64,000 bases of DNA from Vigna angularis. Taxonomy: Eukaryota > Streptophyta > Magnoliopsida > Fabales > Fabaceae. Every line of letters begins with the position of its first letter. Position 1 is the first letter of the stretch. Of the stretch, positions 19,613 through 30,655 are shown piece by piece. A model generated the notes under the pieces. It was not told the origin of the DNA and ran no database searches. It saw only the letters and a program-made list of their open reading frames with translations. The position numbers were made by a program, and so were the translations under genes. The stretch is taken from NCBI RefSeq assembly GCF_016808095.1, contig NC_068973.1, forward strand, positions 22,012,501-22,076,500. The letters are read 5' to 3'.

Positions 19613-22600
19613 TAATTTTTTGCTTTTTAGTCCTCAACAATTTGGTAGCTTACGCTTTTATTAGCTGTGAAGTAATAAGATTTATTATAGTTAATTAGTA
19701 AAAATATATATGCGCATGTGTTTGTACTTTTTTATAATAAAATATAATTAAATTTTATAATTTTATTATAGATATTTTTTATCTAGTAACTAATTATTTT
19801 ATGATAAGTAATTATTTTTATTTTAAAACTAATAAAATTTGAAAATAAAAATGATTAAATTTAAAATAAAATATCACTTTAAAAATAAAATTAATTAAAA
19901 AACGTTATTAAAAGAGTAAAATAAAAAATCAAAATGTGAACATAAAATAAGACGAATAATTTATATAATAATATAGATGATCTAACATTGGTGGTAATAA
20001 CCTAGTAACTTGTATATCGCGCCATCAAAATAAAAGTGAATAACATGTTAAGAGAAGGGAAATACAGAACACAAGATATAAAAAGTATTTTAAACTAAAA
20101 ATAACTTGGAAGTCGCACATCGACTAGAGATAAGGACAATTCATAGTTTATAAGTGCAAACCTCACTCTACAAGCCGGTTTTGTGGAGTTGAATTAGGCT
20201 TAAAGTCCAATTCTAACATGGTATCAGAGTCATGGTTAGAGCCTATCTTAGCGATATTTGTTGTTTGTTGGACATATTGTTCCACACGCTATCGGACTAC
20301 CCATTAAAAATGTCTAATCTCACGCTCAAGGTGTATATACCTCGGCGTGAGGGAATTGTATTGGAAGTCTCACGTCGACTAGAGATAAGGTCAATTCATA
20401 TTTTATAAGTGGGTGCAAACTTCATCTTACAAACCGATTTTGTGGGGTTGAGTTAGGTTTAAAATCTATTTCTAATCAACTTTTTAAAAGATTTGGACTA
20501 AAAGATATATTAAACCATCTTTTAAGTTCCACCAAGTGATCCTGCATCGGAAAGCATTATCAACCATATCCTCTTTTTGTCATACGTTTCAAATATGTTT
20601 CTAAAATAATATCAGATTGGGTTAGGTATTGTTTTCTATTACGATCAAAACTATAGCTAGCAACCTCAATAGTAAGAACATCTACTGTTATTGTTTGTCA
20701 AATCTGCTCTAATTAATTCAATATGTATCATCTAAGTCAATAGTAAGAATATCCACATGTATCATAATATAATAATAGTAATAAAAAAAAATTATTCTCT
20801 TTTCTAGTTAATTCAATACATCTACTCTAATCATTACTCAATTATAAAAAAATATTAATATACGTTTTGTTTATAAAAAAAAATAGTTTTTATACCACAA
20901 ATGTGTAGTTTAAAATTTGAATGAGCTGTTTAATAAGCCATTACGTACATATTATTTGCATTATTTATAAGAGAACATATAAAATATTGAAGAAAGGAAA
21001 TACCTATAGCTAAAGCAACTTGTTGATAAAGAATTTATAATTAAAAGTAATTGAATTGTTTAGAATTAACAGGAAATATTGTAAACATTATTATATTATT
21101 TAGTTTTGGGTAATTGCTTAGGTAAAGGGTATATCTCTTTGTTTATTAATTTATCTATTCCTAATCCTTGTTTTCCATCAGTGTTTGTCTTTGATAGTTG
21201 TCATGAATATAAACTGATGTTTAATTTAGAAGCAATTAAGGGACAATAGAGCCCCACATGCCACGTGATTTTTCTGTGACCTTGTTTGAAAATGAAGGAA
21301 TAGCCCCCATCAATGTCGGTTATCTTTTCTGGTTCGTTATGTTGTTTCCTTTCTTGTTTAGTCAAGAACTATGCATGATTAATGGAAATGATATATTGTA
21401 AAGGGACATAGTTAGATAAGAGAGTGCCTTCACTGGATGCAGCTCTTCCTCATTTTCTATCCTTATAATTTCTATGGGTATGCATGGATGCATATCAGCC
21501 ACTCCATGCATGTGGTACTCAAAGTGCCGTGTGCTTAGTACGAACTTCTTCTGCCAAATCTGGGTAAAATGATCAAACTCAGAAATTTAATATATATACT
21601 TAATTACATACTCATAGATACCACACTAATAGTATATCCAAGTTCAATATTTATGTATAAAATATAACCATATACTTAAGGATTATATATAAGTGTGTTA
21701 GGAAGTAGCAAAGTCTGCATTCAAGAACTAACTGGCATGTGGTGCTCTGCATAATCAGCATGAAGTTGAAGGGAGATTCTGAATTTCAGCTTGCAATATC
21801 AGTGCAGCTTTTGCAGTGGAGCAAGAATCATGAGCTAGAAATGGTGGCCACATAAAATATCTGGGAGAAATTCAGTGAACTTCTGATACTGAAAATGTGA
21901 AAATCTAATCCATCCATGTAGGAGAAGAGGGAAGAAACAATTTCCCTTCCACTACATTCTTTTAAGATTTAATTTAGAATTCAAAATTAGATGACGGCCA
22001 AATAAATTCAAATCTATTTTGGGATACTTCCTACCTGATTTTACATAATACTAAAATAAGATAGGTAGGTAGATATACACGTATATCGTGTCTATATTTA
22101 TTTATTTTGTATCAGTTGTATGCTTTATAGACATACCAGATGAAGAAATTTCATAAATTGCGTCACGCTGACAGTATCTATATATATGTGTAGGGAAATT
22201 AAAATTCACCGATTTTATATTCTTGAAATGATATGAAAGAAAAAGGTAATAGTTTTGATCGACATATTCGATGTTTTTGTTTATCCTTTTTCCAGGCATT
22301 GTCATTTGGAACATCGGTACATATTACATATAGACAAAACTTATCGAAAGAATTAAAATTTAGTTAGGTAATATGCTGTAAATAGTCGTCTCAAGATGTG
22401 AAAGATCCAATCTAATCTAATGGTCAGCTCCAATCTATCCTAATAAATAAACATTTCCAATATCATATATCACTAATTATATGACATAAAATCAAATATA
22501 AATATAAATATCTCATTTTATGGACTGCTTGATTTTTATATTAAATTATAGGCTTAAAATTAACTTCTTACCGTCACATCAAAGATTTCTTAACAAAATT

Positions 22601-23589
22601 TATCATACATTTTGTTTTAGGTTATTATCAAATTATCTATAATTATTTAGTTTTACACTTAAAATATTAAATTTATCAACATTAGAAAATGTGATAGAAA
22701 TTATATATATTTACTCAAAATAAAATAAAATTATAATATAAAAATAAATACAAATTTCATGTTAATTAAATTTTAAGGTTGAATTAAATTTAAAATGAAT
22801 TCTAATAGTGCAAAAGCAAGTTATAATCTGCAAAATAACTCCAATCAAAATTAGAAAAGAAAAAAAAAACAGAATACTTTCATCTCAATTCGTGTTTTCT
22901 TCACGCTTAACTAACTAATTATATTTTATTTTGCAGTAAATTTCATTATTTTGAGTGTTTTACTAAAATTGTAACCTATTAACCTCTTTTATCAATATTT
23001 TTAACCTATTATGGTTTATAATTCAATTTATGTACTATTGACTTTTAAGAACTGTAAGCAACTATAATTTAATTTATACATCGTACGTGTATATATAACT
23101 GTTTGGAAAAATCATCAACGTCTAAGTGAGTACTTTTGAAATTCCAATACATTAATAGAAAGTGAAAACTCATGGTGAATTGAATTAGATCTCGTCTAAA
23201 AAAGAAATAATCATAAGATAAATCAAAATCAGAAGTCAGTGATTTTAATGGGTTAAAGTAAAATCAAATAAATACCTCTTACAAGCAAAATTTAGAGACA
23301 AGTTATAACTTGACTCAAACCACTCGTTACAAGAACTAAGCCCTTTTTCTCTAAACCTAACCGAAGTTGATTATCTTTTCGTTGTTATAAGTACATATTT
23401 AATAAGTTCCTTGTACTTGTACATACGAATGAAGTCTCTCTTCTTTAAGTAGTTCATAAAAAAAATTGGTTTACTTATAGTCCTTAACTTTATAGAATTA
23501 TTTTACTTTTATTTAGGCACCATATCTTAGGTTGCAGATCTTTGTTGATTAACAAATGGCAAAGTGCGAAGTGTTTACTAGTACAGTCA
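19613..23589. other. AT-rich mostly unique DNA without a recognisable gene
   Basis: Apart from the TRIM at 20102-20478 I see no coding sequence or element ends. At 21240-21520 there is a less AT-rich patch with a G-box (CCACGTGA, about 21261) and clustered CATGCA/TGCATG words (about 21480-21515). This could be a conserved non-coding or transcribed region. The remainder is homopolymer-rich A/T sequence of the kind common in plant intergenic DNA. Confidence 0.45.
20102..20478 (+). mobile_element. TRIM (terminal-repeat retrotransposon in miniature)
   Basis: Two direct repeats of about 118 bp (20102-20218 and 20357-20478) share TTGGAAGTC-CAC-TCGACTAGAGATAAGG, TCAATTCATA-TTTATAAGTG, CAAACCGATTTTGTGGGGTTGAGTTAGG-type text and a TCTAA(T)CA end. 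Immediately after the first lies TGGTATCAGAGTC, the initiator-Met-tRNA PBS. Before the second lies a purine-rich CGGCGTGAGGGAA. Total size about 377 bp with no coding capacity, which fits the TRIM definition. The family looks like one that is abundant in legumes. No clean target duplication is visible. Confidence 0.8.
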
Positions 23590-23705
23590 AAAAAAACGAC
23601 AGCGATTATTTTTATCTATAGACAACAATTTTTGAATCGAGACATATTCAGATAAAACAAAAAATCTAATACTTTTGACCTCGGTTGGAAACCGAGGCAT
23701 AAAAA
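23590..23705. mobile_element. CACTA sub-terminal remnant upstream of the RGF gene
   Basis: ACGACAGCGATTATTTTTATCTATAG, an AATCGAGACATATTCAG stretch and the palindrome CCTCGGTTGGAAACCGAGGC (about 23679-23698) match the sub-terminal repeat style of the CACTA pieces at 18087-19524 and 48008-48345. No terminal CACTA or target duplication is evident, so it is a fragment. It ends about 260 bp before the RGF start codon. Confidence 0.5.
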
Positions 23706-23928
23706 GAGAGGACAGAGCAAAATAATGAGAAGTAAACGAAGGCATTCATGGTCTTAGCTTGGATACTCTTTTCCAAGCAAAAGGGTGTCGTTTTCAAGCA
23801 GGACAGAGCAGGAGACAATGATTTGAACCAAAATTGTAGCCATTGTTTTTCTTGTCCTGGAAGAGTGCAGTGCACCACATGTCTTCACATCCTATTTGAA
23901 ACTACTTCTATTTTTGCCTATAAAAAGA

Positions 23929-23937
23929 GGCCAACAA
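23929..23937 (+). promoter_or_regulatory. Putative TATA box of the RGF gene
   Basis: TATAAAAAG lies 31-39 bp upstream of the ATG at 23968. If it is the real TATA box the transcript leader would be only about ten nucleotides long, which is unusually short. The motif position is seen; its use is inferred. Confidence 0.45.
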
Positions 23938-23967
23938 GAAGATTTTCGTGCAAATTCAAGGTTTCTC

Positions 23968-24544
23968 ATGGCTATGTTACCCACCAAACGCTTCCTTCTC
24001 CTTGCTCTTCTCTTGCTTTGTTTCCTTTCCATTAATGCTACAGGTGACCTTACTTTCCTGTGTTTTTACAAATTATATTTAAATATATATATTTTTGTGG
24101 TTCTAAATTTATTTTTATTTTGTTTTGAATTGTTTTTTTAAAACGTTTTTAATTTTAATCCCTAAAGAAGATGTTGTCCCATTTAACGGTAAAATTTCTA
24201 CTATCATTAACACTAGATAGCCAGAACTATCTTTAAAAAAAAAGGAAAATTATAACTACATTAATTACTATCTATTGATGTAAAATCATGTTTTACTCTT
24301 TAAATCAGTTATCAATACAATTATTATGTGTATAATCTGAGTGTATAATTTAGGTGTTCTTTGATTTTTGCTTACAGCCAGAAGTTTAAGAGAGACTAAG
24401 GATGAATTAGCTCCAGTTTCTGCAGAAAAGAGCTATGAAAATCAGTTTAAGGTAAATCAAGGAGGGCAACAGGAACAAGACACTGGTGACTTGACAACAA
24501 TGGACTACACTCCTGCAAAAAAGAACCCTCCAATTCATAATTAG
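23968..24544 (+). CDS. RGF: RGF/GOLVEN/CLEL secreted peptide hormone precursor (2 exons)
   Basis: Exon 1 is 23968-24043, the intron 24044-24377 (GT...AG, ending TGCTTACAG), and exon 2 is 24378-24544, giving 80 residues. Residues 1-25 are a signal peptide (short basic start, then LLLALLLLCFLSINA). A variable hydrophilic Glu/Lys/Gln-rich middle follows. The precursor ends exactly with DYTPAKKNPPIHN (68-80). This matches the RGF/GLV/CLEL mature peptide: the Asp-Tyr for tyrosine sulfation by TPST, the Pro-Pro for hydroxylation, and the terminal His-Asn. Family knowledge: such peptides are secreted, bound by RGI-type receptor kinases, and act on root meristem, gravitropism or lateral root development. 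The ATG was chosen because it directly precedes the signal peptide; no in-frame ATG lies upstream. It appears intact and is the only convincing host gene here. The member within the family cannot be named. Confidence 0.9.
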
Positions 24545-25543
24545 TTCTTAGTTTCTTTTATTTTCAGTTTTGTAAGAAAGAGCGTACAATTGCTTTTCTT
24601 GGATTCTGAACTTTGATGAAACTAGCAAGTTCCCTAGTTGTTTTGATCAAGCAGTAGTAGATGCATGAAGTTAGAACTATGTAAATAGTTTTTGAGCTAA
24701 GGGGGGCATAGAGTTGATAGAATTTGCAGAGGTGAGAATCATAAAGAACACAGATGCATAATATATTCATCTTGTCTTTTCCATTCTCAAACAATCAAGT
24801 TGGTGTAAGCAATTTGAAAGAGTAACCACGATGAAGATTTAATAAACTATTGAAACTTCAATCTAGATGTTGTTTTCGTGTAGTGGTAACTAAAACCTGT
24901 GAATGATTGAAGTCAAACTCATATTGGAACTTAATATAGAAGCTGTAGAAATGCATGACGGTAAACGAAACAGTATATGCAGACACAAATGAGTGGAACA
25001 GTCATCACAGCCATTATTATTAAATTATATGCATTATATTTATAACCAAAAGCATATAGTACATCTGAAGATAAAGATATGTCAACAAATGTAATAGTAT
25101 ATTTGAATACTGAATTTGCATATTTGAATTTATAATTTTCATGATTTCATGATTATCAATCATTTTCTTCATTATACACTCGTAGAATGTCATGTTAAAC
25201 TGGAGCCAACGAAGCGAAACGCTCGAAACAAAGAGACCACCGCCAGCCAAACTTTTTAATTTGTATGCTTAATTTTTATTAATAAGAATATAAATTAATA
25301 TGTTGTGGATTTTGTGGAGATGAATACATTGGGAAAAAAATAGAACGGTAACAAATATTTATTGGTGAAAACTGAAACAAATAGCAACCTATGGAGTATG
25401 ATACCAAACATAGTTTATTTCATTATTCCATCACTTATTATTATTGAATCATTCCGGACAACTGTTCCTGATGCATGTGTGTGTTGATAAGAAGGAAAAA
25501 GAATATATAATATTCAGATAAAGTAAACCTAAGTAAACAAAAA

Positions 25544-25548
<5 letters not shown>
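24545..25548. other. 3' flank of the RGF gene, no further gene
   Basis: The first few hundred bases are the likely 3' UTR and downstream flank (T-rich, TTTTATTTTCAGTTTTGTAAG). The rest is AT-rich with no supported ORF, tRNA or element end. Confidence 0.5.

Positions 25549-25583
<35 letters not shown>
25549..25583. repeat. (TA)n microsatellite
   Basis: About 35 bp of uninterrupted TA repeat directly abutting the start of the Tat-type LTR at 25584. Confidence 0.9.
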
Positions 25584-25586
<3 letters not shown>

Positions 25587-25995
25587 ACCATACGGACCGA
25601 ACAGTCCAAAGAAGGCAACACCGAAACAACCTTATCGAACAGAAGTACTAAGACCGGCCGGTAGGTTCTCTGGGTCATTAACCATGATTAAGGTAAATTG
25701 CGATTAGAGCCATTGGACTGAAATTGGGCCGTGATTAACTTTTCACTAATCTCAAGCCCATGGCGAAAACTATAATTACAAGTCAAAGGTAAGTAGTAGA
25801 TAGGTTGCATTTACTATACATTTATTACTGTTCTATTGCATTGTCGAACGGTTCGTATACTGACTTTGGCATCGGAGGATCTTTGACAGGTTCCCTTTCG
25901 GACGGAAAAGCCAGACAACGGAGCTTGGAGCGTGACCGGACAATAAGAAGGCAAATTGTGAAGGAGTTTGGTGACTCAGCCCCATAACCGAAACA
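25584..25995 (+). mobile_element. 5' LTR of E3
   Basis: It starts TGTACCATACGG and ends CCGAAACA, TG...CA termini, 412 bp. The PBS follows four bases later. The start sits right at a (TA)n tract, so a target duplication cannot be read. Confidence 0.7.
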
Positions 25996-25998
25996 TTT

Positions 25999-26016
25999 TG
26001 GCGCCCACCGTAGGGC
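25999..26016 (+). other. PBS of E3
   Basis: TGGCGCCCACCGTAGGGC follows the LTR end. TGGCGCCCACCG(T)GGGGCC is, from memory, the common PBS text of Tat-type gypsy elements in plants. Confidence 0.65.
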
Positions 26017-26037
26017 CGAGTTATTTGAAAAGACCCA

Positions 26038-28333
26038 ATGGTGACCACGAGAAACATGAGTATGGATGACCCAGTGGAGATGATCCGAATGTTACAATAG
26101 AAGATAGAGGAGATTGATGAAAAATTTATGAACACCGAAAAACGACGCCAAAAACTTGTTTAACCCTCGGCAAGTGTGACCGAATCGTATCAAGTAATAA
26201 ACTCGGTAAGACCAAGTATCGTTCTCCCAAAGGACTCACGACCTAGTTAGTTATATGATTTGTTGATTATTTAAGACTTGTGAACAATTGATTGTAGGTT
26301 TTAAATGCAAAAGACAATAATTAAACATGTATGCATGAATTTGATCAATGGAAAAGAGGAAATCAAACACTTTAATGAATTAGATGGATGAGTATGTTGT
26401 TGGGGTAATCAATTTTATCTTATCCACTCTCATATACTTTAGGAATTCATCATTCTTTTCATCAATGTTAATGCCACTCTCTGAATCACCTTGCAAGAAG
26501 GCCTATCCTTAATTACGAGTTCATACAATTCCTAGCATCCCTAATAATTAATTCTGAAGTGCAGAAGCTTAACGGCAACCAACCCTCATATTCCTATGTC
26601 TAGGCAATATGCTATTGGGAGAAATTCCCCGGATCTAGATTTCCCCGTACGTTCCCATATCGACAAAATCAATAATCATGGCATTGAATGAGTTAAACAA
26701 TGCAAGCTTTAAGCAAGGAGGAAAAACCCTAACTAATGATGAAAGAAAGCATGTATCTTAAAATAAGATGTTAAAACATAAATTCCATATATGAGAGTTT
26801 CACAAGACTACATTGATTCCCCAACAACAATACAAGGTTTAGTTCACCATATTCATGGTGAATCTAGATGAACAATAATGAAAGAATGAAAGAATGAAAG
26901 ATAGAACCCTAGAAAGATGAGAAGGTAGCCTAAGCATCCAAGATATTCCTCCAAGGGGTGGAAAGGTGTATGTTTGCTTCGTCTCAGCCAAAGATACAAA
27001 CCCTAGGAAGTCCTAAAGCTTATATATTATTCGCAATATTACAGAAAAGTGGGCCTAAGCCCAAAAGACCACCGCTCAGCGGTACTAGCGCAAAGTCAAT
27101 TTTCCCCTCAACTGCATTTTCACCCCTCAGCGAAGCCAACGGGTGTTCCTGAGTGCTGCTCAACGGTAAACTGGCGCTGAGCGGTACTTGCGGCTTCTCC
27201 TTTTGCACTTTTTGAGTTCTTTTTTGATTCCATCTCTATCCTTCTTCACTTCTTTCACCAAATTCACCTTAAAACTTGCATAAAACACTGAAATCAAGCA
27301 TAAACCTGTCCAGCTCTCTTATTTCCAAAAATATGAACAAAGCATGATTCCAAGCTAGTTTCTATGCGTTAAAGGTTGCTTTTAGTATCAATTTTAAGCA
27401 TGAAAATAACAGTTTTTCAACTGTTATCAGAGATGCAGCAACGCCATGAGGCCGAACTCATAGCCATCAGGGCCGAATGTTCGGCGCGCATTGCCGAGAG
27501 GGGGTAGGAGAGAAGGGGGGAGGATAGCAGACTAAGGAACGTGGCAAGGCCGCAATGGAAGATCAAGCCGAACACAGCAGTGGGTCATACAAAACGTGGA
27601 AACCCACAGAACCGGAGGTCGAGGGAAGAAAAGTTAAATCAGTATACGCGGAGAGTGTCATAGAGGACAAGCAGTTAGTGTTGAGAACCGAGACCTCGTC
27701 AACATTACTTCCCTTCGTCTAGGATATCATGGACGTCTAAATATCAGAGCAGTTCGTCCCGCCTCAGTTTAAGATACACGACGGGACGACGAACCCGGAG
27801 GCCAACGTCAAGACCTTTTCGAACACAATGGCATCCCAAACGGGCAACGACACCATCTGGTGCCGAGCGTTTTCCTTATCAGTTGAGGGGGAGGCGCTTG
27901 AGTGGTTTAACTCACTTCCTCCCAACTCCATCGAGAATTTCGCTGGACTGTAGCGCATGTTCAATCGTCAGTTCGTTGACAGTAGCACTCAGGACTTGAC
28001 CATTTTCAAGTTGGTCACCCTGAAACAGGGAAAGGAAGAAACTTTGAGAGCATTCATGGATCGCTACCACAAGACCGTTCATCGGGTGAAGGGTTTGAGC
28101 CCAGAACTCGCCTTGCAGTACATCCTGCCTACTCTCAAGCCCGGACCATTCAAGGATAGCGTTTGCCGACGCGCTCCAAAGACCATGAAGGAGCTAAGGG
28201 AGAGGGCGGCAAATGAGATCAGGGTGGAGGAGATGAAGGTATCGTATAAGAAGGAGAATCATGAGAGCAAAGGAGAGAAAACCGACGGAGGCAAATCGGT
28301 CGGTCAGGCTGGGAAGTCTGGAGGGTTTAAGTA
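26038..28333 (+). pseudogene. gag of E3, split by solo LTR L5
   Basis: ATG at 26038 begins MVTTRNMSMDDPVEM. The N-terminal part is broken at 26115 by L5 and resumes at 27430 with an Arg/Glu-rich segment. The Retrotrans_gag core is readable from about 27760: IHDGTTNPEANVKTF, TWCRAFSLSVEGEALEWF-type text, then MFNRQF, LVTLKQGKEETLRAFMDRY and ALQYILPTLKPGPFKDS to a stop at 28334. Several frameshifts and a TAG at about 27951 interrupt it. Gag is the particle protein; this copy is not functional. Confidence 0.7.
26115..27429 (-). mobile_element. Solo LTR L5 of family 1 (A-type) with perfect GAGAT target duplication
   Basis: In its own orientation it runs TGATAACAG (27429) to the ...TTCATCA end (26115). 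The flanks are GAGAT at 26110-26114 and GAGAT at 27430-27434. The perfect 5-bp duplication and absence of internal sequence make this a clean solo LTR inside the E3 gag. It has a TATA-like TATATAAGC (about 27018 on the minus strand) and CTGAGCGG-type motifs at 27070-27185. Confidence 0.9.
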
Positions 28334-28462
28334 GAGAGAACCACCCCGGGGATCGCGATTCCAACAATACACCCCCTTGAAAGCCCCTCGGGCGAAAATT
28401 TTCCAGGAAGCCCTAAGTGCGGAGCTGATTCTAGAGCCAAAGAAACGACGCACACCGCCAAG

Positions 28463-29280
28463 GTGGACGAGTGCGTGACCTTGAAGGATAAAATAGAAGA
28501 ATTAATCCGTGCGGGGCAACTGAAGAAGTATGTACGGATCGACCATCCCCATGTACCCTTAGATCGACCAAGTCCACGGCGGACCAGTCCCAGAAGACCA
28601 GAAAGACAAGAAAGGTCGCGGCGGGACCGAACGGACCGCCCACGATTTGAGAGGTGGCGAAGCCGGAGCCGTAGTATGAGCCACGACCGTCCCTTGCGGG
28701 GACATATCAACACGATATCCGGTGGTTTCGCCGGAGGCGGATCTTCTTTATCCGCTCGGAAGCGTCATGTACGAGCCTTACAATCCGTTCACGTGGTTGA
28801 CAAACCCCGAAGGACGATGTCGCCCATTACATTTTCAGATAAAGACTTTCACGCGCCCGACCCCGATCAAGATGATCCAATGGTGATAACAGTAGAGATT
28901 GCCCACTATAGTGTGAGCAAAGTGCTGGTGGACCAAGGAAGCTTAGTAAACATTCTCTACTGGAAAACCTTCCAACAGATGGACATATCAGATGACCTCT
29001 TTGTCCCGTACAACGAGAAGATTATGGGTTTCACGGGTGAAAGGGTGGACACTAGAGGGTATGTAGATTTGTGAACACGGCTAGGGACTGGTTAGGATAG
29101 CGAAGAGAAGAGGGTTAGATACTTGTTGGTGGAAGGCAACACTTTCTACAACGTACTCCTGGGTCGGCCGTGCTTGAATGCTTTTGGGGCGATCGTGTCA
29201 ACCCCCCACCTCATAATGAAATATCCATTTGGCAAAGGAACAATCTACACTGTCCGAGCAGATTAGAAGACAGCTAGGAA
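28463..29280 (+). pseudogene. Gag-linker and aspartic protease of E3
   Basis: An Arg/Ser/Pro-rich linker (about 28560-28690) leads to the protease: FSDKDF and then VLVDQGSLVNILYW, the DQGS form of the active-site motif common in Tat elements. KIMGFTGERVDTRGY and, after a stop at 29072-29074, FYNVLLGRPCLNAFGAIVST follow. The protease should cleave the polyprotein. The frame is interrupted by the TGA at 29072 and a TAG near 29095. Confidence 0.7.
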
Positions 29281-29344
29281 ATATTATGCAGCAGGCCTGA
29301 AGCTTCATACCCGCACGGTCAAGAGGAGGCCGAGCGGCTCTGAA

Positions 29345-30560
29345 GTGGCTTTGGCAGACCTTGACCCACGAACAAACACCAAAGACCGGTTGGAGCCCCT
29401 AGAGGAGACGCAGCCGGTCTTGATAGGAAAAAGCGCTTCCCAGACCACCACTATGGCTCGTGGGCTAGAGCGTGAGTTGGAGAATGAAATTCGGTCCGTT
29501 CTGTGGAAGAATCGAGACCTATTCGCCTGGACGACAACAGATATGTCGGGGATCCATCCCTCGATCATGTCACATAAATTGGCATTGTTCAAAGAGGCCC
29601 GACCAATACTGTAGAAGAAGTGGTGGATGGGGGGAGAAGAGTAGAGCTGTAGAAGAGGAGGTGAGGAAGTTGAAGGAGGCCGGATTTTTCAGGGAGGTGA
29701 TGTACACCACTTGGCTTGCCAATGTGGTCATGGTGAAGAAAGCTAGCGGGAAATGGTGTATGTGCACTGACTACACTAACCTGAACAAGGCCTGCCCCAA
29801 GGATTCTCATCCCTTACCGAGCATAGATGCATTGGTGGACGATGCTTCTGGCCACCGGATGTTAAGCTTCCTGGACGTCTACTCTGGGTATAACCAGATA
29901 CCCATGTATGAACCTGATCGGGAGAAGACGACATTTATCACTGAGAAGGCAAACTTTTGTTTCGAGGTTATGCCTTTCGGCTTGAAAAATGTTGGGGCCA
30001 CCTATCAACGTTTGAGGGATAGGATCTTTGCTAAGCAGATCGGTCGGTGTATGGACGTGTATGTCGACAATATGGTCGTCCGTTCACCAGATAGACGACA
30101 TCATGTGAAAGACTTGGAGGAGGTGTTCCGGCAGGTTAGAAGGTACGGGATGCGTCTCTTGGCAGTCAATGATGAGTGGAACCTATACGTCGACGGTGCG
30201 TCCAGGAGATCAGTGAGTAGGGTCGGTATAGTTCTGGAGGGCCCGAACGGATTCCTGCTGGAGCATTCGTTAATCTTTAAGTTCAAGGTCTCGAACAACC
30301 AGGCGGAGTACGAGGCCCTGGTGGCCGGCCTAGAGCTAGCAAGGAATATGGGGGCGCGGAAGGTCGTGTGCCGGACGAATTCCTAGCTTGGTGTGGGAAA
30401 ATTAACGGGGAGTTCCAGGTGAAGGAGGAGCATCTCCTCCAATATTTCCACCGAGCAACTGCCTTGACAAAAGTGTTTGATAAGATTGACATCCGGCACA
30501 TCCCTCACGAGGACAACACGCGGGCGGACATGTTATCAAAGTTAAGTGCGGGGAAAGAAA
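29345..30560 (+). pseudogene. Reverse transcriptase fused by deletion to an archaeal-type RNase H in E3
   Basis: RT motifs are readable: FAWTTTDMSGI upstream, then KASGKWCMCTDYTNLNKACP, SFLDVYSGYNQIPM, FEVMPFGLKNVGATYQR and MDVYVDNMVVRS. The YxDD box reads YVDN (about 30060-30071), so a catalytic Asp is lost. At about 30160 the text jumps from RYGMRL to the second RNase H (WNLYVDGASRRS, NNQAEYEALVAGLELA). The RT thumb, connection and first RNase H are therefore deleted. A stop at 30384-30386 and a frameshift follow, then INGEFQVKEEHLLQY and HEDNTRADMLSKL. Inactive. Confidence 0.8.
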
Positions 30561-30655
30561 AAGGGCAGTTGACGACGATCATACGCCAAGTACTGCTGTA
30601 GCCGTCGGTTGAATGCTTGGCGGTGTCAAATGGTGAAGTCGGGGACTAGCGAATG

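Noticed and set aside
20211..20235. A miR1511-like precursor
   Set aside because: The match coincides with the PBS of a TRIM and I see no convincing hairpin arm; kept only as a side remark.
21420..21460. A miR162-like segment (CTGGATGCAG)
   Set aside because: Only ten bases match and no complementary arm was found nearby.
23896..24141. Longer RGF reading frame starting upstream and running into the intron
   Set aside because: The upstream start is TTG, not ATG, and the 3' part is intron; the spliced frame from 23968 gives the diagnostic peptide end.
28431..28713. Minus-strand open frames over the Tat gag-protease region
   Set aside because: Shadows of the plus-strand Arg-rich coding region.
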